Positions 11,701-22,439 of a stretch of DNA of 64,000 bases are shown here, piece by piece (within the stretch, counting starts at the first letter, position 1; the number at the start of each line of letters is the position of its first letter). Under the pieces are notes generated by a model. It was given only the letters and a program-made list of their open reading frames with translations, searched no databases and was not told the DNA's origin. This DNA comes from Isochrysis galbana (taxonomy: Eukaryota; Haptophyta; Isochrysidales; Isochrysidaceae): the NCBI GenBank assembly GCA_018136815.1, contig CM030933.1, positions 3,397,144-3,461,143 on the forward strand, in the 5' to 3' direction. The position numbers and the translations under genes were made by a program.

Positions 11701-12759
11701 GAAGGTGTGCAACCACCCGCTGCTAGTATTGTTGCCAGATCACCCGCTCCGGCAGGAGGCGGAACGGTTGGCCGCCTCCTCCGGGACGTCGCTGAGCTCC
11801 CTTTCAGTGGCGCCCAAGCTGACGGCTCTCAAGCAGATTCTGGACGAGTGCGGAATCGGCACAGCCGATTTTGGGGTGGACGCGCCCGACGCGGAAAGCG
11901 GCGCCAGCCATGGGGATGGCGAGGCGGTAGTGGTTGGCACGGCGACACTCGCTTCCCACCGTGCGCTGGTCTTTGCGCAATCTTCGTCAATGCTTGACCG
12001 TGTGGAGGAGGACCTTCTGAAAGCGCACTTGCCCTCAGTGTCATACCTGAAGCTCGACGGGCGTGTGCCCGCCGCACGCCGTGGTGCAATCGTGGAGAGC
12101 TTCAATTCCGACCCAAGCATTGATCTCATGTTGCTTACGACGAGTGTGGGAGGGCTTGGCCTCAATCTCACATCGGCCGACACGGTTGTATTCCTCGACC
12201 ACGACTGGAATCCGATGAAGGACCTGCAGGCCATGGATCGTGCGCACCGGCTCGGCCAAAAACGGTCAGTCTCCGTATTTCGGCTGATCACGCGAGGTAC
12301 CCTTGAGGAGAAGATCATGTCACTTCAGCGATTCAAGGTGAGCCTCATTCCGTCCATGCTATCTACGCGGCGCGAGCAACACAAGTCTCTTGGGCAGCGC
12401 ACCTTGGTGCCGGCCTCGGTGGTGGTGTTCGACGAATGGGGCGATCCCGACGCCCTTGCGCTGACCCGACTCGTGGCACGCGCTGCCGATCCCATGCGCA
12501 GGTCCATGTCGCGGGTGCCGTGGTGAATGCGGAGAACTCTTCATTGCGGCAGATGTCCACCAACGAGGTGCTCGACCTCCTCGAACTCTCGCCCGTGACT
12601 ACGCAACCCACTGTCACCGGTGCGGTAAATGCTTCAGATCGCCCAGCTAGCGCTGGACGAGGCCTCCAATCATTGCTCAACAATATTGGGGACTTGTGGG
12701 GCGCAGAGGAATACGAACAAGAGTACGACCTCGATGAATTCCTTGACCAGATCACGTAG
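5782..12759 (+). CDS. BTAF1: BTAF1/Mot1 TBP-associated Snf2-family ATPase, ten exons
   Basis: Mot1/BTAF1 uses ATP to strip TBP from DNA. I model exons 5782-6265, 6503-6675, 6752-8827, 8935-9048, 9129-10295, 10387-10547, 10651-11017, 11231-11305, 11444-12337 and 12502-12759. All nine introns are GT-AG, 76-237 bp, and phases agree at every junction. The 1922-residue product compares with about 1850-1870 in human and yeast. The N-terminus (SRLEKLLGLLHAAP) and the block WPFEPLCAELRCSLFHPRWE are diagnostic, and HEAT-like repeats fill residues 1 to about 1250. Walker A is DDMGLGKT (about 1329), the DEAH-type box is LDEGHVIKN, then SGTPIQN, and motifs V-VI are TTSVGGLGLNL and DRAHRLGQ. The conserved C-terminal tail (NNIGDLWGAEEYEQEYDLDE) is present. 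The first intron is divisible by three and open, so it could be read through. Confidence 0.95.
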
Positions 12760-12839
12760 AACTTTCAAAACGAACAACATGTCAATTTTGATATTGAGAT
12801 GTGAGCCTGCGGGGCATCATGCTACGTGTTGCGCAATGA

Positions 12840-12905
12840 TAGCCCGGTCACTCACGGTTTTTCACCACTATTTTCCACCCCTTGGGTGTCCAAGGATTCC
12901 CCCAT
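12840..12905 (-). repeat. Repeat family R2, copy 2 (terminal part)
   Basis: TAGCCCGGTCACTCAC is followed by CCACTATTTTCCACC and GGGTGTCCAAGGATTCC, the reverse complement of the R2 terminus. Similarity fades after about 65 bp. The rest of 12906-13316 shows no gene. Confidence 0.7.
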
Positions 12906-13316
12906 ACCTGTCCCCGCCCCCCCCGGTGGCCGGCTGGCGCTTTCATGTTGATCCACATGCAGGCTGCCTAAACGAGCTCAATAGCCTACGCGCACCGCCC
13001 TGCTTGTATCCCCTTAAAAATCTTGAAATGGTCGGCTAGCGTCGCTAAAGAACTACCCTACCATGGGAGACACCCGACATCGCCTTTGCCCCGCTTTCCC
13101 CTCCAACCCCCCTCCCCCTTATTTTTAATTAGCATTATTAGTACCGCTGCTCACACTCCCGGATGGGACATGGGACATTAGGTACAAGGTCAACAAAAAT
13201 ACCTCTGAATAATCCCGCCGCGCGCGCGATCATGCATAACTTTTCTGCAGCCACACCGGCTTCCCTAACCCCTCCTCCACCTGCGCTTGCGGCTCGTCCC
13301 CTCGTCCCTCGTGCTT

Positions 13317-13639
13317 TATGGTCCAGTGTGCATAGAACCAGGCCTTGTGGACCGAGTGAGTTGGCGTCACAAGTTTCCTCGTCATTCGATGTTTGTGCCT
13401 CGCATGAAGGGCCTCACCAAAAATATACCGGAGGGGGGCCCGACTGTATTTCGAGCTCCGTCTTCGAAGGCCCGAAATTCGGTAATTTTTTGAAAATTTC
13501 GCCGGAGAACCCCAGTTTTTTTTGCTGATCCATCTTAGCGGAACCCTTACGGAGCTTGCTTAGCTCTTCAATCTCCCATTGTAGCCGGTGCCCTCCGCAC
13601 CTCCATAGTGGATAGTGGCCCCTAGTGAGTGACCGGGCT
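13317..13639 (+). repeat. 310-bp direct repeat, left copy (R2-type terminus)
   Basis: It starts TATGGTCCAGTGTGCATAGA and ends GTGAGTGACCGGGCTT, and aligns at about 90% with 17966-18275. Shared internal blocks include ATATACCGGAGGGGGGCCCG and GAAAATTTCGCCGGAGAACC. It flanks the satellite on its left. Confidence 0.85.
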
Positions 13640-13982
13640 TATATCTAAGTGGGCGCGTTGGCATGTCAGCTGTCGGAAGGAAGGGCTCGATAGCTGGGGC
13701 GTGTGTTGTGTGCTGACTCGTCTGCCCTTTGGGGACCGGAGAGGATGGGGTTCCAGCCCCGCAACCCCGAAAGTGGCCTTTGGTGGGCACTAGCATCCTT
13801 CATTGTGGTTCCAACGCGCCAAAATCTACTAAAAAAAACTCCCTGGCCACCGCGGAAAAAACACCGCATTGTTCGCTCTCGTATTCGCCACCATGAAACA
13901 CTTGGCTTCTGAAACTTTGCACAAGCTCTTATCATAGCATGAGACACCTCTCCATGCATTCACATCGACTTTTGGGTGCAAT

Positions 13983-14237
13983 TAGCCCGGTCACTCACTC
14001 ATTTTAACCACTATTTTCCACCTCCCCTGGGTGTCCAAGGATTCCTTAGGGTCCCCCCCTACCTGCCCCGCCAACTCCCTCCCCCTCCGAACGACCCCCT
14101 CCCGCCCCACGAAGGGCAATGGCGTCGGTGAGGGACCCCCCTCCCTTCCCCCGCGCGTGGCGGACTATTTTGGGAGATTCAGGCGGGCGCTCACGGGAGG
14201 GAATCGGAATGGTGAATGTGGGGCGCATCACTATTAG
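13983..14237 (-). repeat. Repeat family R2, copy 3 (long)
   Basis: Reverse-oriented copy of 4600-4849, including the terminal TAGCCCGGTCACTCAC and the GGGTGTCCAAGGATTCC block. The following 14240-14680 contains overlapping short frames on both strands with no recognisable domain. Confidence 0.8.
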
Positions 14238-14689
14238 AAACGCGGAGCTTCCGCGACGTCCGATCGCCCGCGATCGGCCGAAGAATGGCCTGGAGGTGGT
14301 GGCCATGGAGAGCCCAGAGCACTCGCGAGCAGGGTGGGGGGTCAAGGGTAGGTCGCACGCTGGTGCTCAAGGGTCGCACACACTCGTATTGATCCATCCT
14401 GGCCCCTCGCACCGCAGGAATGCCTCGATTCGATCCGGCCCGACGCCCAGGGCCACGGCCCGATTGACGTCGAGAAGCGCTCGCTCGGACGATGGGAGGT
14501 GAAACACCTCAATTGGCCTTGGGGCGCGACGGGCGGGCCGCGACCGGCCGTTCCGGACCTGCCTTGAACCCCCAAGAGCAGCTTGGCCGGGTCCCTCGCG
14601 TTCATGCCCCCCAGTGATCCGAAATCTTGAAAGCTGGTGTGTGGGGTGTTCACCTCTCACCTCCGCCTTCACCGCGATGGCGTGCGCCG

Positions 14690-17600
14690 AGACCGCAAGG
14701 CCGAAAACTTTGGCTGCTAATGCGGCATCTGTAGAGATTATGCCTGCAGGGCTATTCTATTGCAAAAGATGACCGAAAAAGCGCCGGCAGCGCGCCCGGT
14801 TGCGCTCGAAAGTTGGGCACTCCGGCCCATTCGGCCGAGTGACGTTAGCGTATCGTCGGCGCCATAGACGGCCGATTACGGTGCGATGCGCGCGGGCGGC
14901 GGCGGCGATTGGCGTGGCTGCTAGGGCGGCATCTGTGGATATGGTGCTTGGTGGGCCATTCTATCCGAGTTGATGACCGAAAAAGCGCCGGCAGCGCGCC
15001 CGGTTGCGCTCGAAAGTTGGGCACTCAGGCCCATTCGGCCGAGTGACGTTAGCGTATTGTCGGCGCCATAGACGGCCGATTACGGTGCGATGCGCGCGGG
15101 CGGCGGCGGCGATTGGCGTGGCTGCTAGGTCCGCATCTGTGGATATGGTGTATGGTGGGCCAGACTATCCCAGTGGATGACCAAGAAAGCGCCGGCAGCG
15201 CGCCCGGTCGCGCTCGAAAGTTGGGCACTCAGGCCCATCGGCCGAGTGACGTTGGCGTAGTCATCGGCGCCATAGACGGCCGATTACGGTGCGATGCGCG
15301 CGGGCGGCGGCGGCGATTGGCGTGGCTGCTAGGTCGGCATCTGTGGATATGGTGCCTGGTGGGCCATGCTATCTAAGTGGATGACCAAGAAAGCGCCGGC
15401 AGCGCGCCCGGTCGCGCTCGAAAGTTGGGCACTCCGGCCCATTCGGCCGAGTGACGTTGGCGTGTTGTCGGCGCCATAGACGGCCGATTACGGTGCGATG
15501 CGCGCGGGCGGCGGCGGCGATTGGCGTGGCTGCTAGGGCGGCATCTGTGGATATGGTGCATGGTGGGCCAGATTATCCCAGTGGGAGACCAACAAAGCGC
15601 CGGCAGCGCGCCCGGTCGCGCTCGAAAGTTGGGCACTCCGGCCCATTCGGCCGAGTGACGTTGGCGTGTTGTCGGCGCCATAGACGGCCGATTACGGTGC
15701 GATGCGCGCGGGCGGCGGCGGCGATTGGCGTGGCTGCTAGGTCGGCATCTGTGGATATGGTGTATGGTGGGCCATTCTATCTAAGTGGATGACCAAGAAA
15801 GCGCCGGCAGCGCGCCCGGTCGCGCTCGAAAGTTGGGCACTCCGGCCCATTCGGCCGAGTGACGTTGGCGTAGTCATCGGCGCCATAGACGGCCGATTAC
15901 GGTGCGATGCGCGCGGGCGGCGGCGGCGATTGGCGTGGCTGCTAGGTCGGCATCTGTGGATATGGTGTATGGTGGGCCAGACTATCCCAGTGGATGACCA
16001 AGAAAGCGCCGGCAGCGCGCCCGGTTGCGCTCGAAAGTTGGGCACTCCGGCCCATTCGGCCGAGTGACGTTGGCGTGTTGTCGGCGCCATAGACGGCCGA
16101 TTACGGTGCGATGCGCGCGGGCGGCGGCGGCGATTGGCGTGGCTGCTAGGGCGGCATCTGTGGATATGGTGCCTGGTGGGCCATTCTATCTGAGTGGATG
16201 ACCAAGAAAGCGCCGGCAGCGCGCCCGGTTGCGCTCGAAAGTTGGGCACTCCGGCCCATTCGGCCGAGTGACGTTGGCGTGTTGTCGGCGCCATAGACGG
16301 CCGATTACGGTGCGATGCGCGCGGGCGGTGGCGGCGATTGGCGTGGCTGCTAGGGCGGCATCTGTGGATATGGTGCCTGGTGGGCCAGATTATCCCAGTG
16401 GGAGACCAACAAAGCGCCGGCAGCGCGCCCGGTCGCGCTCGAAAGTTGGGCACTCCGGCCCATTCGGCCGAGTGACGTTGGCGTAGTCATCGGCGCCATA
16501 GACGGCCGATTACGGTGCGATGCGCGCGGGCGGCGGCGGCGATTGGCGTGGCTGCTAGGTCGGCATCTGTGGATATGGTGTATGGTGGGCCAGACTATCC
16601 CAGTGGATGACCAAGAAAGCGCCGGCAGCGCGCCCGGTTGCGCTCGAAAGTTGGGCACTCATGCCCATCGGCCGAGTGACGTTGGCGTAGTCATCGGCGC
16701 CATAGACGGCCGATTACGGTGCGATGCGCGCGGGCGGCGGCGGCGATTGGCGTGGCTGCTAGGTCGGCATCTGTGGATATGGTGCATGGTGGGCCAGATT
16801 ATCCCAGTGGGAGACCAACAAAGCGCCGGCAGCGCGCCCGGTCGCGCTCGAAAGTTGGGCACTCCGGCCCATTCGGCCGAGTGACGTTGGCGTAGTCATC
16901 GGCGCCATAGACGGCCGATTACGGTGCGATGCGCGCGGGCGGCGGCGGCGATTGGCGTGGCTGCTAGGTCGGCATCTGTGGATATGGTGTCTGGTGGGCC
17001 ATTCTATCTGAGTTGATGACCAAGAAAGCGCCGGCAGCGCGCCCGGTCGCGCTCGAAAGTTGGGCACTCCGGCCCATTCGGCCGAGTGACGTTGGTGTGT
17101 TGTCGGCGCCATAGACGGCCGATTACGGTGCGATGCGCGCGGGCGGCGGCGGCGATTGGCGTGGCTTCTAGGTCGGCATCTATGGATATGGTGCCTGGTG
17201 CGGCATTTTATCCCAGTGGGAGACCAAGAAAGCGCCGGCAGCGCGCCCGGTCGCGCTCGAAAGTTGGGCACTCCGGCCCATCGGCCGAGTAACGTTGGCG
17301 TGTTGTCGGCGCATAGACGGCCGACTATGGCGCAATGCGCGCGGGCTGCGGCGGCGATTGGCATGGCTGCTAGGGCGGCTTATTTGGATATCGCGCCTGG
17401 TGCGGCATTCTTTTCCAGTGGGAGACCGAGAAAGTGCCGGCAGCGCGCCCGGTAGCGTTCGGAAGTTGGGCGCTCGGCCCGTTCGGCCGGGTGACGTTAG
17501 CGTAGTCATCGGCGCCACACACGGCCGTCGATTTCGCGATGCGCGCGGGCGGCGGCGGCGATTGGCGTGGCTGCTAGGTCGGCATCTATGGATATGGTGC

Positions 17601-17820
17601 CTGGTGCGGCATTCTATCCCAGTGCGAGACCGAGAAAGCGCAGGCAGCGCGCCCGGTAGCGTTCGAAAGTTCGGTACTCGAGCGCATCTTGGTACGTTAA
17701 CGTTCGGGCGGTTTTCGCGCCAATGCCGATATTCGACAAGATGTGCGAGGCTGGAAAGGGCAACTCGCTCGGCCACTAGGGCAGCATATCTTGATTTGAC
17801 GTCGTTTGCTGTCACTAGTT
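14690..17820 (+). repeat. 204-bp GC-rich tandem satellite, about 15 units
   Basis: The block GCGCCGGCAGCGCGCCCGG recurs at 14781, 14985, 15189, 15393, 15597, 15801, 16006, 16210, 16414, 16619, 16823, 17028 and 17232, with variant units at 17434 and 17638. Spacing is 204-205 bp, once 202. The 205-bp intervals come from units carrying GTAGTCATCGG instead of GTGTTGTCGG. Central units are nearly identical; the partial unit at 14690 and the last two or three are diverged, as expected at array edges. Because 204 is a multiple of three, long spurious reading frames run through it on both strands. Confidence 0.95.
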
Positions 17821-17965
17821 GAAAGGGATGAAAAAAAAGACCATGCCGTCCGCCCGGTCGTGGTGCCAAATTAGCCGCTCTAGCCCTTGGTGACTAGTGG
17901 TCAACGTAAACGTCTTGAGTTTTGTGATACGTTCGTACACATTTAAGTGCAAAATTATGAGCTTG

Positions 17966-18275
17966 ACTTATGGTCCAGTGTGCATAGAACCACGCCTTGT
18001 AGACCCAGTGAGTTGGCGTCCAAGGTTTCCTCGTCATTCCATGCTTGTGCCCCGCATGAAGAGCCTCACTAAAAATATACCGGAGGGGGGCCCGACTGTA
18101 TTTCGCGCACCGTCTTCGAAGGCCTGAAATTCGGTATTTTTCGAAAATTTCGCCGGAGAACCCCCAATTTTTTTTGCTGATCCATCCTACCGGAACCTAT
18201 AGGGAGCTTATTTTGCCCTTCATTCATCCATTGTAGCTGGTGCCCTCCGCACCCGCATAGTGAGTGACCGGGCTA
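17966..18275 (+). repeat. 310-bp direct repeat, right copy (R2-type terminus)
   Basis: Second copy of 13317-13639 in the same orientation, ending GTGAGTGACCGGGCTA. With the left copy it brackets about 4.3 kb containing the satellite. Confidence 0.85.
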
Positions 18276-18440
18276 GTGCAATTGTGAAAAGTCGATTTTT
18301 CCCGTCCCCACCTCTACCGTCGCGGCGCAAGCTGATAAGGGCCGTTCTTCTTTTTTGACGAGAGGTCCCTCCCCCCCCTCCGGTGCCTTTTCCCGGAGAG
18401 TCGCACACAAACGGGCAACAAATGCGCAGCAAGCCGCAAT

Positions 18441-18640
18441 CCTAGGCCTAGATGGGAGATAGGAGATACGTACGGTGTTGGGGCCTGCAAACACAGCCAA
18501 ATACATATGTATTTGGCCTCCGGCCACATACATTTCAAATACATTCGAGGCCTACAACCCAGGACGCGCTTCAAACACAGCCAAATACATGTGTATTCGG
18601 CCCAATACGGTAAATACTTATCTCCCATCTAGGGCCTAGG
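18441..18640 (+). mobile_element. 200-bp palindromic MITE with 8-bp target duplication
   Basis: The left end is CCTAGGCCTAGATGGGAGAT. The right end, read in reverse complement, is CCTAGGCCCTAGATGGGAGA, giving 22-bp terminal inverted repeats with one indel. Perfect 8-bp direct repeats GCCGCAAT flank it at 18433-18440 and 18641-18648. Inside are two copies of CAAACACAGCCAAATACAT and a perfect 20-bp palindrome centred near 18506. There is no coding capacity. An 8-bp duplication is typical of hAT-type elements, though the ends are not a standard hAT signature. It lies about 200 bp upstream of LTO1. Confidence 0.85.
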
Positions 18641-18843
18641 GCCGCAATATGAGGGTGCTGCCCGAAAGGGATCTTCACACCGCTGCGGTGAGGGTGGGGA
18701 GGCCGTGAATGTGCGAGGAGGGCGGACCTCGCCAGCGCGCGGGAGAGGCCCCGAGTGGGAGAGAGGAGAGAGGGAGAGTAAGCGGGAGGGAGAGGAGAGA
18801 GAGGGAGAAGTGAGAGGGTGTGGCGTGTGGAACGGGCTTCTCG

Positions 18844-19314
18844 ATGGATGCGCTGGACGAGGCACTCGAGGGGGCGCTGGGCCTCGAGGCGCACGCGCTC
18901 GAGCTCGGCTACATGCAGGGTGCCGCGAGCGGGCAGGCGAGTGGCGCCGCCGACGGCCGTCGCCTTGGATTCGGTCGCGGAGCTACCCTCGGAGCAGAGC
19001 TCGCGCGGATGAGCGGCCGAGCGGCGATGCTCAGCGCGCTGGCAGACATGCAGCCACAGCGCTGTCCGCACAGGTGCGCGCTGGCCATGCACATGCCCGC
19101 AGATGAAGGGGTTGGTACCGGCGCTCTCCACTCTGCGCGTAGGGTGCGCCGCGTGCTGAGCGAGATCATTGCGCTGATCGCGCAGCAGCCGCCCGATCCG
19201 TTGGACGAGGCTGCGTTCGAGGCCATCGACCAGGCGCGGGCAAAGATGCGTTTCATCGATGCTTGGCTGGGAGGTTCGCGACCCCCGCCGGCCGAGCCCA
19301 CCCTCAGCTTCTGA
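18844..19314 (+). CDS. LTO1: LTO1 (ORAOV1) homologue, deep GYxxG-motif protein
   Basis: The 156-residue product starts MDALDEALEGALGLEAH. It carries the diagnostic series of glycines at four-residue spacing (LGYMQGAASGQASGAADGRR followed by LGFGRGATLGAE), as in the Yae1/Lto1 family. The C-terminal helix (EIIALIAQQPPDPLDEAAFE) matches the second conserved block of LTO1. Human LTO1 is 137 residues. LTO1 with YAE1 acts as an adaptor that delivers Fe-S clusters to the ribosome-recycling factor ABCE1/Rli1. The frame is continuous; an in-frame intron around 19074-19140 cannot be excluded. An upstream GTG in frame exists at 18820, but the ATG fits the family start. Confidence 0.85.
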   Translation: MDALDEALEGALGLEAHALELGYMQGAASGQASGAADGRRLGFGRGATLGAELARMSGRAAMLSALADMQPQRCPHRCALAMHMPADEGVGTGALHSARRVRRVLSEIIALIAQQPPDPLDEAAFEAIDQARAKMRFIDAWLGGSRPPPAEPTLSF

Positions 19315-19453
19315 TTGGTCAGCCATTCTCGATGGATTCGATGTGAGAGTGAGACAGACGTGCTGCGCGCTCATGTGCGGTGGGCCTCAAATCAAAGCAA
19401 GTGCCGGCAGGTCTGAGTGCTTGCCTGAGCTGCTCCGTGAGATCCGGTGACAC

Positions 19454-20205
19454 ATGATACCGGAGGCGCAGCAGTCTAAAGCGCGTGCGCTCGTGGGCCG
19501 GCTCTGCGTCCCGTCAGAGCCCAACGCTGCCAAGGCGACCGACGTGCCGCCGCCGAAAGGCGCAAACAAACTTGCTGAGACGCTGCTGTGTTCGCCGCCA
19601 TCCTCACCGCTGCGCGGTCGCATGTGCTGGTGAGGGCGGCTGATGGTGCACTGGCCGTCCCTGCAGCCCAGCCAAGCCAGTGAGTGGTACCGGAACAGGC
19701 GCAAGCCAGCCAGCCGCTGAGGCCGCTGACCCGCTCGGCCGTGTCGAAGAGTGTGCGCCGTCGTGCACGCACGTGAACACAATAAGCCGTTGGCAAAAGT
19801 GCAAGATCAGAGTAGGGCACTACTCGTCGCAGCCCTACATCTCGAGTCAGCACTTTCGTGTCTACTGCGAGATTAAGGTGGCCGTCGGCTCTCCATACCG
19901 AAGCGCCGCGCCTTCAACCCCGGTTGGAGGACCTCTCACAAAACGGAACCTATGTTGACGGCTTCCTTGTCGGGCGCGGTATGCGCACCTCGATGCATGA
20001 GGGAGCACACATTGACGTCATCTTCCCGCAAGGGCGGCAGCTGCGAGGACAAGATACGCATAATCCACGCTTTCCCTGTTTCGTCTTCTCATTGCAGCCC
20101 CTTCCTCTTGAAGCTCCGCTTGCACCGAGTGCGCACGGCTTGACGAGTTCGTCCACCGATGCTGGTGATGATGGCGAGAGTCTGCTAGAGACAAGCCCGG
20201 TCTAG
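19454..20205 (+). CDS. Small FHA-domain protein (model uncertain)
   Basis: FHA domains bind phosphothreonine peptides. A frame opening at ATG 19454 (MIPEAQQSKARALVGRLCVP) runs to a TGA at 19633. GTGAGG at 19630 and CTGCAG before 19667 would make a 37-bp intron joining it in phase to the next frame. That frame carries CKIRVGHYSSQPYISSQHFR, the FHA beta-strand pattern with the conserved S-x-x-H. A second frame change near 19877-19927 leads to LEDLSQNGTYVDGFLVGRG, the classic FHA S-x-N-G-T block, and the product ends at 20205. The second change could be a 51-bp intron (GTGGCC...TTGGAG) or a sequence error. No kinase domain follows. The very short introns lower confidence in the model but not in the domain. 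Confidence 0.55.
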
Positions 20206-20520
20206 GTGTATGTCAATCTCTACCCCTCCATCCTTTGATGAACGATGGCCGGAGCGCATGCTCTACGCGCACGTCTACATGAGTTGCATGCCAGTGCCGG
20301 CTTGAGGCGGACTACTTTCACTGTGGCACCTACAAAACTTCATCGGGCCGCAGCACAAATGGATCCCATGGTGGTTGCACCATGCTTGATGTCGATGCAT
20401 GCAATAGTTTCCAAACGCAGCTGAGGTGTTGATGGCGGCCCAACACTTTGGGTTGCATCAATTTGCAGCCTTGCTGTTGTTGTAGTAGGGGTAGTTGTGT
20501 GTGTTTCTACCGACTAAGTT

Positions 20521-20546
20521 TAAAAATTCTTGAAGGTGCCCGCTAC
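20521..20546 (-). repeat. Repeat family R1, terminal fragment
   Basis: AAAATTCTTGAAGGTGCCCG, the reverse complement of the R1 terminus, lies 90 bp from a longer copy in the same orientation. The interval 20206-20520 holds no recognisable gene. Confidence 0.65.
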
Positions 20547-20610
20547 CCAGCTAGATAAAAAAATCGAGTAAAAAAACCCCGCTACGTTTGCGGCGTGAGG
20601 CAGCGTACTA

Positions 20611-21133
20611 ACAAAAAAAAACATTCTTGAAGGTGCCCGCTACGGTGCTACTGACTCACACCCCTCCGGTATCGCACTCGCCATCGCCTAAACCCCTCAC
20701 TTTCACCCCCGCTCCCGCTACCCCCCCCACGGGTGGTGAGCCCGCGTGCACTACGGCGGGCCAGGCGGGTGGGGGGCGGGCTGAGGCAGGCCTCCAGTCA
20801 GCTATTCCGTAGGCAAACAACGCAAACGCGCGCGTCGCTTACCTGATTTTGTCTTGTTCTTTTGTGGCCCCCGACTCTTGAGTCGTTTTCGTCTGGCACC
20901 GCGCTCCCGCGGTGCTTGCCTGCCGCTTCGGATGTCGACCTATAAATATATCGTAAACAGGCACGTGTATTACCATTTCTCGGGTCAGATCGTGTCGTTT
21001 TTCTTTCGTTCTTTTCTCGTCGTTCTCTTCGTTCTCTTACGGGCATGTCGTGCCTGCGCGCGCCATGGCCCCCCTCTGGGAGAACCCTCACGTCCCCCCA
21101 AAGGGCTAGCAGGGCCGGCTCAAGGGGCAGTGG
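20611..21133 (-). repeat. Repeat family R1, long copy
   Basis: About 520 bp that match 54066-54583 in inverted orientation. Shared blocks include GAAGGTGCCCGCTA, CACACCCCTCCGGTAT, GTAGTGCACGCGGGC (reversed), CGCGCGTCGCTTACCT and GATCGTGTCG. On the reverse strand it contains AGGTAAGCG, which looks like a splice donor. Both long copies preserve a short reading frame beginning MKVPA and continuing LLTHTPPVSHSPSP; whether it is translated is unknown. Confidence 0.8.
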
Positions 21134-21154
21134 AGCGTAAGGCTGTGAACACCC

Positions 21155-21960
21155 ACCGGCCATACCAAACGTGTTTCAACCTGGTAGTGGCCCACAGCTA
21201 CATAGGCTGGTAGTGTTAGTGGACTATAGCTACATAGATTGGTAGTGTTAGTGGTAGGGCGGTCAAACAGGGCTTTTTAAGTACTAATATGGGGGGGGGT
21301 CGACATTTTTGACCGTGAGCGGAAAGCCCCGGCGAAAGCGCCTCGGAGGGTCTCCCCGCCTTTTCAGAATCCTCGTCCGAAAAGACGGTGCGAAGTCCCG
21401 TCGGACCCCCCCCCTTGCACACGCTCTGGCGGCTCACACGAGCCGAACTAGACGTCGCTGGGGGGGGGAGAATCTGCGGAGGGGGGGGGAAGGAAATCTG
21501 CGGGGGGGGGGGGGGTCTGAATGCGAGGGGCCCAGCTCTGCCACCTCCATTACTTACTTAAACGCGTGGACAATTACCATAACAAGTAACAAGCAACAGC
21601 AAAAGTAAAAATAAAACTCAAATCTTCGAATTTCGAGACGAAAATCGGCGAACCAGGACTTGAGTCCAAGGAGAATCCGAATCTGCAAGCCTTACGCGAC
21701 CACGACGAACATAGAAGACGGAATATAACGAACCAGGCTCGTGATCATGCCGAAATATTCATGCCACAAGGCCTGAGGCCTGAATACAACACTGTTTAAC
21801 ACAGCGGCAAAAGGGGCCATTACCACCATGTTAACACCTTGCGGCAAAATTGCTACATAGATGGTTAGTGTTAGTGCCCGAGACACTTACACTATCAGGG
21901 TGGTAGTGTTAAATGCTTGGGTGTTTGGGTGTTAACTGGTTAACACTTTAACGGGTTCGC
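21155..21960 (+). repeat. Short repeats with GTTAGTG motifs and G-tracts
   Basis: GCTACATAG...TGGTAGTGTTAGTG occurs twice within 21185-21260 and in degraded form at 21850-21915. Between them (21440-21515) are four runs of 8-15 G alternating with AATCTGCGG. No gene is recognised in this stretch. Confidence 0.7.
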
Positions 21961-22002
21961 AGCCCTAGTGGAGCGGTGGAGGCTGGGGCTCGAGTTGCAC
22001 GA

Positions 22003-22439
22003 GATGCTTCAGGACACCAACTCGAAGCTGGTCTCGAGTAAGCAGTTGCTCGACATGTACAGCCCTTGTGCGAAATGCTTTTTTTGCGACCAAGTCTTGG
22101 CGGAGCCGGTGCAAGTGCATTGCACAAACAACCATCCCGTCCATGTCGCGTGCGCGCGCACCATGGTCCGCCGCGCGATCCCTCCGCCAAAGTGCCCATG
22201 TGGAACGCGTCTGTCGGTCCGCAAGGATGGTGAGATCGACCTGATCAAGGACAAAGTGCGGAAATCCATCCCCTCATCCAAGAAAGTCTCCAAGTACATG
22301 ACGCCGACAAAGATGATGACGACCGTTTGTGCGCCATCTGCGTCAACAGGCCCAAGAATATGCTCATGGTCCCTTGTCATCACGTTTTTGGGTGCACAGA
22401 GTGTATTGGTCAATGCCATGCGCATGCATTGGCATCGAA
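22003..22439 (+). pseudogene. RING-finger protein fragment truncated at telomeric repeat
   Basis: The first zinc module reads CFFCDQVLAEPV and then HVACARTMVRRAIPPPKCPC, a RING-like cross-brace of Cys and His. After about residue 95 the frame changes by one base near 22295-22305. The next frame reads DDDDRLCAICVNRPKNMLMV, PCHHVFGCTECIGQC, a C3HC4 RING finger of the IAP type. Its last zinc pair (usually C-P-x-C) is missing because the sequence passes directly into TTAGGG repeats at 22440. The frame change and the missing end suggest a broken gene, or an assembly end. An open frame extends upstream to 21968 through a GTG. Confidence 0.55.

Noticed and set aside
15737-16453. 238-residue minus-strand frame repeating a 68-residue unit
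   Set aside because: It is created by the 204-bp satellite period being divisible by three. It breaks wherever a unit gains or loses one base, so there is no sign of coding constraint.
14690-17820. CRISPR-like array
   Set aside because: The whole 204-bp unit is repeated with no unique spacers, and the DNA is eukaryotic.
13317-18275. LTR retrotransposon with 310-bp LTRs
   Set aside because: The repeats lack TG...CA ends, no primer-binding site or gag-pol sequence lies between them, and the same terminus occurs at unpaired sites.
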